Origin: Gemmatimonadales bacterium
Lineage (GTDB): Bacteria > Gemmatimonadota > Gemmatimonadetes > Gemmatimonadales > GWC2-71-9
DNA length: 24,744 nt
NCBI GenBank assembly: GCA_025924275.1
Contig: JAICEH010000006.1
Coordinates: 1-24,744 of the forward strand
Direction: 5' to 3'
In this document: positions 1 to 6,747 of the stretch, piece by piece
Layout: each line of letters opens with the position of its first letter
How positions within the stretch are numbered: position 1 is the first letter of the stretch
Notes under the pieces: generated by a model
Databases searched by the model: none
What the model was told of the DNA's origin: nothing
Seen by the model: only the letters and a program-made list of their open reading frames with translations
Program-made: the position numbers and the translations under genes

Positions 1-47
1 CCGATCACCCCGACCGGGCGCGCGCCGCGCTCGGGGAGGTGGCGTGA
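1..47 (+). CDS. C-terminal tail of an upstream gene (partial, unidentified)
   Basis: A frame open from the window edge ends at TGA 45-47. This stop overlaps the GTG start of the next gene in a GTGA arrangement, the same kind of coupling seen repeatedly elsewhere in the window. Only about 14 residues are visible (ending ...LGEVA) and they do not identify a family. The overlap and the lack of any intergenic space suggest that the dehydrogenase downstream is a later gene of an operon starting to the left. Fourteen codons could be open by chance. Confidence 0.35.
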   Translation, partial: DHPDRARAALGEVA

Positions 48-901
48 CCCCGCGGACGGCCGCCGTGCTCGGGGCCGGCGTGATGGGGGCCGGCATCGCC
101 CACGCCTGCGTCACCGCCGGCTGGCCCACGGCGCTCTACGACGCCGACCCGGCGGCCCGCGACCGCGGCCTGGCGCGGGTGCGGGAGCTGCTGGACGGCG
201 GGGTGGCGAGAGGAAAGCTCGGGGCCGAGGCGGCGGCGGCCGCCGCCGTCCTGCTCCGGTCCGCGTCCTCCATCCGGGAGGCCTGCCGCGGCGCCGACTT
301 CGCCATCGAGGCGGTGGTCGAGGATCCCGACGTGAAGCGGGAGGTGCTGGCGCAAGCCAGCGACTGGGCAGCCCCCGAGGCCCTCCTCGCCACCAACACC
401 TCGGCGCTGCCGGTCGGGGCCCTGGCGGCGGACCTCCCCCGCCCCGGCCGGCTGGTCGGGCTCCACTTCTTCAACCCCGTGCCGGTGATGCGGCTGGTGG
501 AGATCGTGGTGCACGACGCGGTGGACGCGGGGACGCTGGCCGAGGCACGTGCCGTGGTGGCGGACCTGGGCAAGGAGGCCATCGTCGTCCGCGACACGCC
601 CGGCTTCGCCTCGAGCCGACTCGGGATCGTGCTCGGACTCGAGGCCATCCGGATGCTCGAGCAGGGGGTTGCGAGCGCCGCCGACATCGACCAGGCGATG
701 GTGCTGGGTTACAATCACCCGATGGGCCCGCTGCGCCTCACCGACCTGGTGGGACTGGACGTGCGGCTCCGGGTGGCGGACGTGCTCCACCGCGAATTGG
801 GCGGGGAGCAGTACCGGGCACCGGATCTCCTCCGCCGGATGGTATCCGAAGGGCAGCTCGGGCGGAAATCGGGGATCGGCTTCTACCATTGGGACGACTG
901 A
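44..901 (+). CDS. 3-hydroxyacyl-CoA (3-hydroxybutyryl-CoA type) dehydrogenase
   Basis: A cytosolic NAD(P)-dependent enzyme of 285 aa, the usual length for single-function 3-hydroxybutyryl-CoA dehydrogenases. It would interconvert 3-hydroxyacyl-CoA and 3-oxoacyl-CoA. The N-terminus has the Rossmann motif GAGVMGAGIAH (residues 8-18). Catalytic positions align with the human enzyme: Ser120 (Ser137), His141 in LHFFNP (His158) and Glu153 (Glu170), with the same spacing. The fourth, Asn208, is Ser191 here (PGFASSR instead of the usual PGFxxNR). The C-terminal helical domain holds HPMGPLRLTDLVGLD. Translation starts at GTG 44, with GGGGAGG just upstream (about 33-39), overlapping the previous stop. 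It is followed 62 bases later by a secreted amidohydrolase with its own ribosome site. The family is certain; chain-length preference is not visible. Confidence 0.9.
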   Translation: MTPRTAAVLGAGVMGAGIAHACVTAGWPTALYDADPAARDRGLARVRELLDGGVARGKLGAEAAAAAAVLLRSASSIREACRGADFAIEAVVEDPDVKREVLAQASDWAAPEALLATNTSALPVGALAADLPRPGRLVGLHFFNPVPVMRLVEIVVHDAVDAGTLAEARAVVADLGKEAIVVRDTPGFASSRLGIVLGLEAIRMLEQGVASAADIDQAMVLGYNHPMGPLRLTDLVGLDVRLRVADVLHRELGGEQYRAPDLLRRMVSEGQLGRKSGIGFYHWDD

Positions 902-951
902 CCACTCCTGGAACTGCGGGCCGGACCATGCGTCCGCTGCCCACCACCCTC

Positions 952-956
952 GGAGG
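952..956 (+). promoter_or_regulatory. Shine-Dalgarno GGAGG of the first amidohydrolase
   Basis: GGAGG lies 7 bases before ATG 964. It decides in favour of that start over the in-frame ATG 928 and GTG-region alternatives upstream. The chosen start also places a clean lipoprotein signal at the N-terminus. Confidence 0.7.
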
Positions 957-963
957 ACTCCTG

Positions 964-2358
964 ATGCCTCGCTGGACCGCCATCCTCGGCGCCGGCCTGC
1001 TGGCCGCGTGCGCCGGGCAACCGGCTCCCACGACCCCCGGCCCCAGGGAGGGCGAGCCGGCCACGTCGGTCGACCGCGCCCAGTACGCCTCCACGTACTC
1101 CCGCCGCCCCTTCCAGGCGGTGCTCATCCGGAATGCCACCGTGCTGAGCGCGGCGGGTCCGGAACAGCCCAACGCCTCGGTGCTCCTCGAGGATGGCAAG
1201 GTGACCGCCATCGGCACCTCCCTGGCCGCCCCGGAGGGCGCGCTGGTGGTGGACGGCACCGGGAAGTTCGTGACCCCGGGCCTCATCGACACCCACAGCC
1301 ACCTGGGGGTCTATGCCGCCCCCGGCACCTTCGCGGAGAGCGACGGCAACGAGGCGACTGCCCCGGTGACTGCCGAGGTCTGGGCCGAACACTCGATCTG
1401 GCCCCAGGACCCCCAGATCCCCCTCGCGATCGCGGGAGGCGTGACGGTCATCCAGGTGCTTCCGGGCTCCGCCAACCTGATCGGGGGCCGCTCCGCCATC
1501 ATCCGGCTGGTGCCCGCCCGGACGGTGCAGGAAATGAAGTACCCGGGCGCGAAGTACGGGCTCAAGATGGCTTGCGGGGAGAACCCGAAGCGGGTCTACC
1601 GGTCCCGAGGGCCCTCCACCCGCATGGGCAACATGGCGGGCTACCGCGCCGCCTTCATCGACGCGGAGGAGTACCGCGCGAAGTGGGACAGGTGGCGGGC
1701 CGACCGGAGGGGTGCCCCCCCGGACCGGGATCTCCGGCTGGAGTCGCTCGCCGGCGTGCTCCGCGGCGAGATCCTGGTGCAGAACCACTGCTACCGAGCG
1801 GACGAGATGGCGCAGATGCTCGACCTGGCGCGCGAGTTCGGTTTCTCCATCCGGTCGTTCCACCACGCGGTGGAGGCCTACAAGATCGCCGACCTCCTCG
1901 CCGCGGCCGGCACGGCGGCATCGATCTGGGCGGACTGGTGGGGGTTCAAGATGGAATCCTACGACGGGGTGCCCCAGAACGCCGCGCTGCTGCAGCAGGC
2001 CGGTGCCCGCCCGATCATCCACTCGGACGACGAGGGCGGCATCCAGCGGCTCAACCAGGAGGCCGCGAAGGCCCTGTACGCCGGGCAACAGGCCGGCCTC
2101 CCGGTGACCCGGGAGGACGCGATCCGGTGGATCACCGCGAACCCCGCCTGGGCGCTCGGACTCGAGGGGGAGACCGGCACGCTCGAGGCCGGCAAGAAGG
2201 CGGATGTGGTGGTGTGGTCCGGCGACCCCTTCTCGGTCTACGCGAAGGCGGAGCTGGTCTTCAACGAGGGCTGGCTGGTGTTCGACCGGAGGGACCCGGC
2301 ACGGCAGCTGCGCACGGACTTCAACCTGGGGCAGGCGGCGCCGGGGGTGGGCCGATGA
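964..2358 (+). CDS. secreted lipoprotein amidohydrolase (imidazolonepropionase-like), metal site intact
   Basis: A 464-residue metal-dependent hydrolase of the amidohydrolase superfamily, probably anchored at the outer face of a membrane. Starting at ATG 964, the N-terminus is a short lipoprotein signal with lipobox LAAC and lipidation Cys16. A beta-sandwich precedes the TIM barrel, which begins at VTPGLIDTHSHLG with metal ligands His111 and His113. Further ligand candidates are His275 (QNHCYR), the FHH motif of FSIRSFHHAVEA, and the late Asp in IIHSDDEGG. The C-terminal strand-rich part (TGTLEAGKKADVVVWSGDP) is typical of imidazolonepropionase and dipeptidase relatives. The substrate cannot be read from sequence; in this family it may be a cyclic amide or a peptide. 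ATGA overlap at 2355-2358 couples it to the next gene, a degenerate paralogue, suggesting that the two products work together. Confidence 0.88.
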   Translation: MPRWTAILGAGLLAACAGQPAPTTPGPREGEPATSVDRAQYASTYSRRPFQAVLIRNATVLSAAGPEQPNASVLLEDGKVTAIGTSLAAPEGALVVDGTGKFVTPGLIDTHSHLGVYAAPGTFAESDGNEATAPVTAEVWAEHSIWPQDPQIPLAIAGGVTVIQVLPGSANLIGGRSAIIRLVPARTVQEMKYPGAKYGLKMACGENPKRVYRSRGPSTRMGNMAGYRAAFIDAEEYRAKWDRWRADRRGAPPDRDLRLESLAGVLRGEILVQNHCYRADEMAQMLDLAREFGFSIRSFHHAVEAYKIADLLAAAGTAASIWADWWGFKMESYDGVPQNAALLQQAGARPIIHSDDEGGIQRLNQEAAKALYAGQQAGLPVTREDAIRWITANPAWALGLEGETGTLEAGKKADVVVWSGDPFSVYAKAELVFNEGWLVFDRRDPARQLRTDFNLGQAAPGVGR

Positions 2359-3608
2359 GCCGCCTCGCGCGCGCGGCCGCCCTGGCCGCCACGCTCGCCT
2401 CGGCGGTCGCGGCGCCGGTCCGGGCCCAGACGATCGCCATCACGGGGGGGACGGTCCACCCGGTGAGCGGGCCCGCAATCGAGAACGGCACGGTGCTGAT
2501 CCGCGACGGACGGATCGTGGCCGTGGGCCGGGAGGTCGCCATTCCTCCCGACGCCCGCCGCGTGGACGCCCGGGGCAAGGTGGTGACACCGGGCCTCATC
2601 CATCCCGGCACCAACCTCGGTCTGGTCGAGGTGGGCTCCATCGACGCCACCAACGAGACCGACGTGGCCGGCGACGTGACGCCGTCGTTCGACGTGGCGG
2701 CCGGGGTGAACCCCGACAACGTCCGGATCCCCGTGGCGCGCCTCGAAGGCGTCACCTCGGCCGTCATACTCCCAGGGAGCGGCTTCCTCGCCGGCCAGGC
2801 CGCGTGGATCGGACTCCTGGGCGACCGCCCCGAGTCGCTGGTCCGGCGGACCGGGGTCGCCACCCTCGCCAACCTCGGTGCCGCCGCCAAGGAGGCCGGT
2901 GCCGGCGCGCGGGCGCGCGGCCTCGCCCGGCTCGAACGGCTGCTCGACGACGCGGCCGAGTACGAGGCCCGGCGGGCGGACTTCCGGCGGAACGCAATCC
3001 AGCCGCTCGCCGCCCCCGCGGAGGAGCTCCAGGCCCTCCTGCCGGTGCTCCGGGGCGAGCGACCGCTCTACGTGGCCGCCAGCTCCGAGCGCGACATCCG
3101 GAATGCCCTCCGGCTGGCTGGCCGGCGGTAGCTCGAGCTCGTGCTGCTGGGCGCGGCGGAGGGGTGGAAGGTCGCGTCGGAGATCGCGGCGGCCGGTGTG
3201 CCGGTCGTGGTCAACGCGTTCCAGAACACCCCGGGATTCGACAACCTGGGGGCGCGGTGGGACAACCCCGCCCTGCTGGCCGAGGCAGGCGTCCGGGTGA
3301 TCCTCACCGAATCCGAGTCCGGCGGGCCGCGCAACCTGCGCTGGGCCGCGGGACACGCGGTGCGGAACGGCCTCCCCTGGGCAAAGGCGCTGGAGGCCGT
3401 GACCCTCGCGCCGGCGCGTGCGTTCGGCGCGTCAGGAGAGGCCGGCGCGCTCGCGCCCGGACTGCTGGCCGACGTGGTGGTCTGGAGCGGCGACCCGTTC
3501 GAGTACTCGACGCGGGCCGAACTGGTGCTGATCGGTGGGGGAGAGGTGCCGCGGACCGGCCGGCAGGTGGAGCTGCTGGAGCGCTACCGGAAGCTCCCGC
3601 CGCGGTAG
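2355..3608 (+). pseudogene. second amidohydrolase, metal-site-less paralogue interrupted by an in-frame TAG
   Basis: One reading frame runs from ATG 2355 to TAG 3606-3608 (418 codons) but is broken by TAG at 3129-3131. The residues on both sides (...LRLAGRR / LELVLLGAAEGWKVA...) form one continuous amidohydrolase fold, so a CAG-to-TAG change is the simplest explanation. The N-terminus is a cleavable signal peptide (LASAVAAPVRA-QT). Where the neighbour has DTHSH, this protein has HPGTN in GLIHPGTNLG, so both metal-binding histidines are gone. It keeps the C-terminal ADVVVWSGDPF block. It may be a genuine pseudogene, a sequencing or assembly error, or an amber codon that is read through. The second half alone could start at GTG 3141, but it would lack the barrel's beginning. 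It is translationally coupled to the active amidohydrolase. Confidence 0.8.
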
Positions 3609-3666
3609 TCGCGAGCAGGGAGTCGCGAGCTCACCACGCCAGCTCGCGACTCGCGACCTGCGACTA
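3606..3666. terminator. imperfect hairpin between convergent genes, holding both stop codons
   Basis: Arms 3606-3631 and 3641-3666 are inverted copies of each other. The 12 bases next to the 9-base loop (3632-3640) pair perfectly, as do the outer 7; a few mismatches lie between. The left arm begins with the TAG of the amidohydrolase, and the right arm ends with the TAG of the minus-strand gene. The word GTCGCGAG recurs several times in both orientations. There is no T-run, so it may be a Rho-assisted or bidirectional terminator, or a dispersed intergenic repeat. Confidence 0.55.
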
Positions 3667-3984
3667 CCAGGTCGGGGGGGCCGGCGGCGGGGGCTGGGTC
3701 GGCGTGGCCTCGGCCTCGGACGCACCCGCCATCTCGTCCCGGGCGCGCGCGATCTCGGCGTCGAGGTCGTCGAGCCGGAAGAGCAGGGACTCGATCCGGC
3801 GGGCATCCACCTCCCCGCCGCGCTCCTTCCGCCACGTGAGCATCCCCAGGTCCCTCGCGGCGTTGTCCCGCTGGCGCTCGAGGCGGAGCACGCGCACCCG
3901 GGTCTTGCCCTCCTCGAGTGCTTCCTGGGCGTTCTTGCCGAGCTGTTCCAGCTCGCGCTGCAGCCGATCCATCAACGAAGACAC
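3664..3984 (-). CDS. small coiled-coil protein of unknown function
   Basis: 106 residues, not recognised as a named family. The sequence is mostly charged heptad-like helix (LDRLQRELEQLGKNA-type pattern at the start, then ERQRDNAARDLG and RLDDLDAEIARARDEM). The tail is rich in Pro, Ala and Thr and ends PPPPAPPTW. There is no signal peptide or membrane segment, so a cytosolic dimeric coiled coil is likely. The start is GTG 3984, because GGAGG sits 5 bases upstream of it; the alternative in-frame ATG 3972 would be 17 bases away. It stands alone, convergent with the amidohydrolases and downstream of the rplU-rpmA terminator. The function is open. Confidence 0.7.
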   Translation of the reverse strand: MSSLMDRLQRELEQLGKNAQEALEEGKTRVRVLRLERQRDNAARDLGMLTWRKERGGEVDARRIESLLFRLDDLDAEIARARDEMAGASEAEATPTQPPPPAPPTW

Positions 3985-3989
3985 GGTCG

Positions 3990-3994
3990 CCTCC
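3990..3994 (-). promoter_or_regulatory. Shine-Dalgarno GGAGG supporting GTG start at 3984
   Basis: CCTCC on the plus strand reads GGAGG on the minus strand, 5 bases before GTG 3984. It makes the GTG a better start than the ATG twelve bases inside the gene. Confidence 0.6.
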
Positions 3995-4058
3995 GGGAGT
4001 CGAATGCCGATCCGTACGCCGGGCGCCCCGGCAATGTTTCAAGTCGAAGCATAACGGA

Positions 4059-4086
4059 AAGCCCCCCAGCGTGCACCGGGGGGCTT
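4059..4086 (-). terminator. rho-independent-type terminator after rplU-rpmA
   Basis: Perfect 9-bp arms AAGCCCCCC (4059-4067) and GGGGGGCTT (4078-4086) flank a 10-base loop, 22 bases after the rpmA stop. On the minus strand the stem is followed by a short T-rich tract (TTTCCGTTAT). It is the clearest terminator in the window. Confidence 0.75.
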
Positions 4087-4108
4087 CGGGGTCGGGCAGG
4101 CGCGGGGT

Positions 4109-4381
4109 TCAGCCGGCGGCGACGGCCTCGGCGGGGTACACCGACACCTTCATCCGCTTCTTGTCCTTGTGCTCGAAGGCCACGACGCCGTCCACCAGGG
4201 CGAAGAGCGTGTCGTCGCTGGCGCGCTTCACGTTCTTGCCGGGGTGGAACACGGTGCCCCGCTGCTTGACGAGGATGTTCCCCGCGCGCACCGCCTCGCC
4301 GCCGAACTTCTTGACGCCGAGGTACTGCGGGTTGCTGTTGCGGCCGTTGCGGCTCGAGCCGACGCCCTTCTTGTGCGCCAT
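4109..4381 (-). CDS. rpmA: 50S ribosomal protein L27
   Basis: A 90-residue L27, the normal length, starting MAHKKGVGSSRNGRNSN. The basic N-terminal arm, which reaches the peptidyl-transferase centre, begins directly at the mature end, without the cleavable extension found in Firmicutes. The conserved core QYLGVKKFGGE and ILVKQRGT follow. The start codon ATG 4381 is 7 bases after the rplU stop, and its ribosome site (GAGGA) overlaps that stop, so the two are translationally linked. A strong hairpin terminator lies just downstream. The rplU-rpmA pair is conserved across bacteria. Confidence 0.98.
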   Translation of the reverse strand: MAHKKGVGSSRNGRNSNPQYLGVKKFGGEAVRAGNILVKQRGTVFHPGKNVKRASDDTLFALVDGVVAFEHKDKKRMKVSVYPAEAVAAG

Positions 4382-4388
4382 GGGATCC

Positions 4389-4703
4389 TCAGCCCACTCG
4401 CAGGTCCGTCACGCGGACCTCCGTGAAATGCTGGCGGTGGCCGGTCTTCCGGCGGTAGTTCTTGCGGCGGCGGAACTTGAAGACATACAGCTTCTCGCCC
4501 TTGCCCTCGCCCAGGACTTCGGCGACGACCTTGGCGCCCTTGACGGTGGGCGTGCCGGCCTTGACGGTCTCTCCATCGGATGTCAGGAGGACCTCGTCGA
4601 ACGTCACCGTGGTGCCGGGGGCCTCCGCCATGCGGGGGAGCCGGAGTACCTGCCCCTTCTCCGCCCTGAACTGCTTGCCGAGCGCCCGGAAAATCGCGTA
4701 CAT
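4389..4703 (-). CDS. rplU: 50S ribosomal protein L21
   Basis: 104 residues starting MYAIFRALGKQFRAEKGQ, a slight variant of the usual MYAIVxxGGKQYRV. It has the family's C-terminal basic motif KFRRRKNYRRKTGHRQ, which contacts 23S rRNA. The start is ATG 4703, with AGGA about 8 bases upstream. It is the first gene of the rplU-rpmA unit and lies 80 bases downstream of rng on the same strand. A good sigma-70-type promoter sits in that gap, so it can be transcribed independently of rng. The frame stays open upstream of the start, but the family alignment ends at this Met. Confidence 0.98.
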   Translation of the reverse strand: MYAIFRALGKQFRAEKGQVLRLPRMAEAPGTTVTFDEVLLTSDGETVKAGTPTVKGAKVVAEVLGEGKGEKLYVFKFRRRKNYRRKTGHRQHFTEVRVTDLRVG

Positions 4704-4743
4704 GGCCAATCCTGCCTGAGTGCCTACGGGTTGTAAGCCGTGG

Positions 4744-4772
4744 AACCTAGCCGCTTTGCGGGCTGCGGTCAA
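4744..4772 (-). promoter_or_regulatory. sigma-70-like promoter of rplU-rpmA
   Basis: On the minus strand, TTGACC (-35, 4767-4772) and TAGGTT (-10, 4744-4749) are separated by exactly 17 bases. The predicted start point is near 4737, giving a leader of about 34 bases before the L21 ATG. It lies in the 80-base gap between the rng stop and rplU. Confidence 0.6.
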
Positions 4773-4783
4773 CCCCGGGGCGC

Positions 4784-6403
4784 CTAGGCCACGGCGTAGA
4801 TGTCGGTGACATCCCGGCCGGCCGGCCGGCTCATCAGCCGGAACTCGTCCAGGCGCATCATCGGGTCGTCGCGGACGACCAGGTCCAGCCCGGTGGTCCG
4901 GGCGAGGGTCTGCAGGAGCTTCGGCTCCTCCTCGAACATGTACAGGGCCACCTCGGGGTGCACCCGGACCGCGAGCTGCCGCTCCTTGTGCTCGTGCCCC
5001 GCGCGGCGGAGCGACCGCTCCAGCCGGCGGGCCACGATCTCCGGCCGGAAGACCCGGCCGGTGCCCGCGCAGGCCGGGCAGTCCCCCGTCTGGGAGTGCC
5101 AGAGGGAGGGGCGCACCCGCTGGCGGGTCATCTCGATCAGGCCGAGCTCCGAGACCGCGTAGGCCCGGGTCCGTGCCCGGTCGCGCGCCAGGTGGGTGCG
5201 GAGTTCCTGGAGGACGCGGTCCCGGTTGCCGCGCGACTCCATGTCGATGAAGTCGCAGACGATGATCCCGCCGATGTCCCGGAGCCGGATCTGCCGGGCG
5301 ATCTCGCGTGCGGCCTCCAGGTTGGTGCGGAGGATCGTCTTCTCCGGGTCCTTCTTGCCGGTATAGCGCCCGGTGTTGACGTCGATCGAGACGAGCGCCT
5401 CGGTGGGCTGGATCACGAGCGAGCCGCCGGTGGGCAGCTCGCACCGGGCCTTGAACAGGTCCCGGATCTCCGCCTCGATGTCGAACTTGTCGAACAGCGG
5501 CGTGGGGTCCTGGTACAGGTGGACCCGCTCCATCAGGGCGGGGTCCACCTGCTCGAGGTACTGCCCGATCTCGTGGTGGAGCTCCTTCGTGTCGACGTGG
5601 AGGGCATCGACCTTCGCGCTGAACAGGTCCCGGATGATGCCGCGGGTGAGGCTGGTCTCGCGATGCACCAGGGCGGGCGCACGCACGTAGAGCTTCTTGC
5701 GGTTGATCTTCCGCCAGAGGCCGAGGAGGGCGTCCACCTCCCGCTGGAAGTGCGCCTCGGTGACGTCCTCCGCGACGGTGCGGACGATGAAGCCACCGAC
5801 GTCCTTGGGCACGACGCCCGAGACCATCTCGCGCAGCCGCGCCCGCTGCTCGCGCTGCTCGATTTTCCGGCTCACCCCCACCCGGGAGGCGTATGGCATG
5901 AAGACCAGGAATCGTCCCGGCAGGGAGATCTGGCGGGTCACCCGGCAGCCCTTGGTGCTGATGGGCTCCTTGGTGACCTGGACGAGGATGGTCTCGCCCT
6001 TCTTGAGCTGCTCGGCGATGTCGGGGACCGCCCGGCGTCCGCGGCGGCGGCGACCGCCACCATTGCCATTGCCGGCCTTCGGGGCGGCCGCCGGGTCGGC
6101 CTCCTCGGCACCCTCCTCCCCCTCGTCCCCGCCCTCCTCCTCCTCCTCCTCCTCGCCCTCCTCATCCTCCTCGTCGGGCTCGATCAGGTCGGAGGCGTGG
6201 AGGAAGGCGCTCTTCTCGAGGCCGATGTCGACGAATGCCGCCTGGAGTCCGGGCAGCACCGCGTCCACGCGGCCGAGATAGATGTCCCCTACCGTCCGGC
6301 GCTGGTCAGGACGGTCGTAGAGCAGCTCGACGAGGGTGTCGTCTTCCAGGATGGCGACGCGCGTCTCGCGCTGGCCGCCATTGATGAGGATGACGCGTTT
6401 CAA
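4784..6403 (-). CDS. rng: ribonuclease E/G catalytic protein
   Basis: A single-strand-specific endoribonuclease for rRNA maturation and mRNA decay, 539 aa from TTG 6403. The family N-terminus is (M)KRVILIN. An S1 domain occupies about residues 35-170 and is split by a 54-residue insert (75-128) that is poly-Glu/Asp, then Gly/Asn, then Arg-rich. The DNase-I-like catalytic part has Asp341 (SIDVNTG) and Asp384 (CDFIDM), 43 residues apart as in E. coli RNase E (303/346). The Zn-link is DCPACAGTG (Cys442, Cys445). There is no long C-terminal degradosome scaffold, so it is RNase G-sized. The TTG is preferred because GAGGA lies 8 bases upstream; a longer N-terminal extension into the leader would be unlike the family. 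rng-rplU-rpmA order is common in bacteria. Confidence 0.95.
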   Translation of the reverse strand: MKRVILINGGQRETRVAILEDDTLVELLYDRPDQRRTVGDIYLGRVDAVLPGLQAAFVDIGLEKSAFLHASDLIEPDEEDEEGEEEEEEEGGDEGEEGAEEADPAAAPKAGNGNGGGRRRRGRRAVPDIAEQLKKGETILVQVTKEPISTKGCRVTRQISLPGRFLVFMPYASRVGVSRKIEQREQRARLREMVSGVVPKDVGGFIVRTVAEDVTEAHFQREVDALLGLWRKINRKKLYVRAPALVHRETSLTRGIIRDLFSAKVDALHVDTKELHHEIGQYLEQVDPALMERVHLYQDPTPLFDKFDIEAEIRDLFKARCELPTGGSLVIQPTEALVSIDVNTGRYTGKKDPEKTILRTNLEAAREIARQIRLRDIGGIIVCDFIDMESRGNRDRVLQELRTHLARDRARTRAYAVSELGLIEMTRQRVRPSLWHSQTGDCPACAGTGRVFRPEIVARRLERSLRRAGHEHKERQLAVRVHPEVALYMFEEEPKLLQTLARTTGLDLVVRDDPMMRLDEFRLMSRPAGRDVTDIYAVA

Positions 6404-6411
6404 GGCGGAAG

Positions 6412-6416
6412 TCCTC
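6412..6416 (-). promoter_or_regulatory. Shine-Dalgarno GAGGA that fixes the TTG start of rng
   Basis: GAGGA on the minus strand sits 8 bases before TTG 6403. The residues following the TTG match the RNase E/G N-terminus. No ATG or GTG lies at this position. Confidence 0.6.
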
Positions 6417-6710
6417 GGCCGCCACCGGCGACCGCCCCGGGGGGCGACGACGCGCAGCAGCGGCTGGCAGTGGGGGGCAGGCCCTGGCGGGCCGGCCGGC
6501 CTCCCTCCGTCGGGCCACGGGGGCCGGCGGGTCGAGCCGCACCGGCGCGGCTCCCGCACTCCCGTGTGCCCGGTCGGAGAGGATGGCCAGGAGAGACCTG
6601 CGGATCCGCGCGACGCGCGGACCCCAACTCACGACAACGCTCGCCCCCGGCCCAGCCAGGCAGGAGGCGAGCAGTCCAGACAGGCGGCGAGGCGCCAAGC
6701 TCATGCGGCC

Positions 6711-6740
6711 AATGTAGGAACGGCGGCGGGTCGGAGGCAA
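6711..6740 (-). promoter_or_regulatory. candidate promoter of rng
   Basis: On the minus strand, TTGCCT (6735-6740) and TACATT (6711-6716) are 18 bases apart, starting 7 bases downstream of the acyl-CoA dehydrogenase stop. It would give a leader of about 300 bases. The -35 is a partial match. Confidence 0.4.
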
Positions 6741-6747
6741 CGGCCGG

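Larger units (their letters stand above)
6404..6747 (-). other. 344-base non-coding stretch: rng leader and promoter region
   Basis: No convincing gene is seen on either strand. On the minus strand it begins right after the acyl-CoA dehydrogenase stop, holds a candidate promoter at 6711-6740, and then about 300 bases of very GC-rich leader before the rng TTG. An ATG-started frame runs through it (from about 6704) but overlaps rng out of frame and has an Arg/Pro/Ala-rich composition typical of a chance frame. A long structured leader would parallel the autoregulatory 5' UTR known for E. coli rne; this is inference only. Confidence 0.5.

Noticed and set aside
889..963. N-terminal extension of the first amidohydrolase
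   Set aside because: In-frame starts exist upstream, but GGAGG before ATG 964 and the lipoprotein signal beginning there fix the start.
3141..3608. Separate short gene starting at GTG 3141
   Set aside because: It is the in-frame C-terminal continuation of the interrupted amidohydrolase, starts in the middle of the barrel and has no ribosome site.
6125..6180. TCC/CTC triplet repeat as a microsatellite element
   Set aside because: It is in-frame coding for the Glu-rich part of the rng insert; reported as a protein feature instead.
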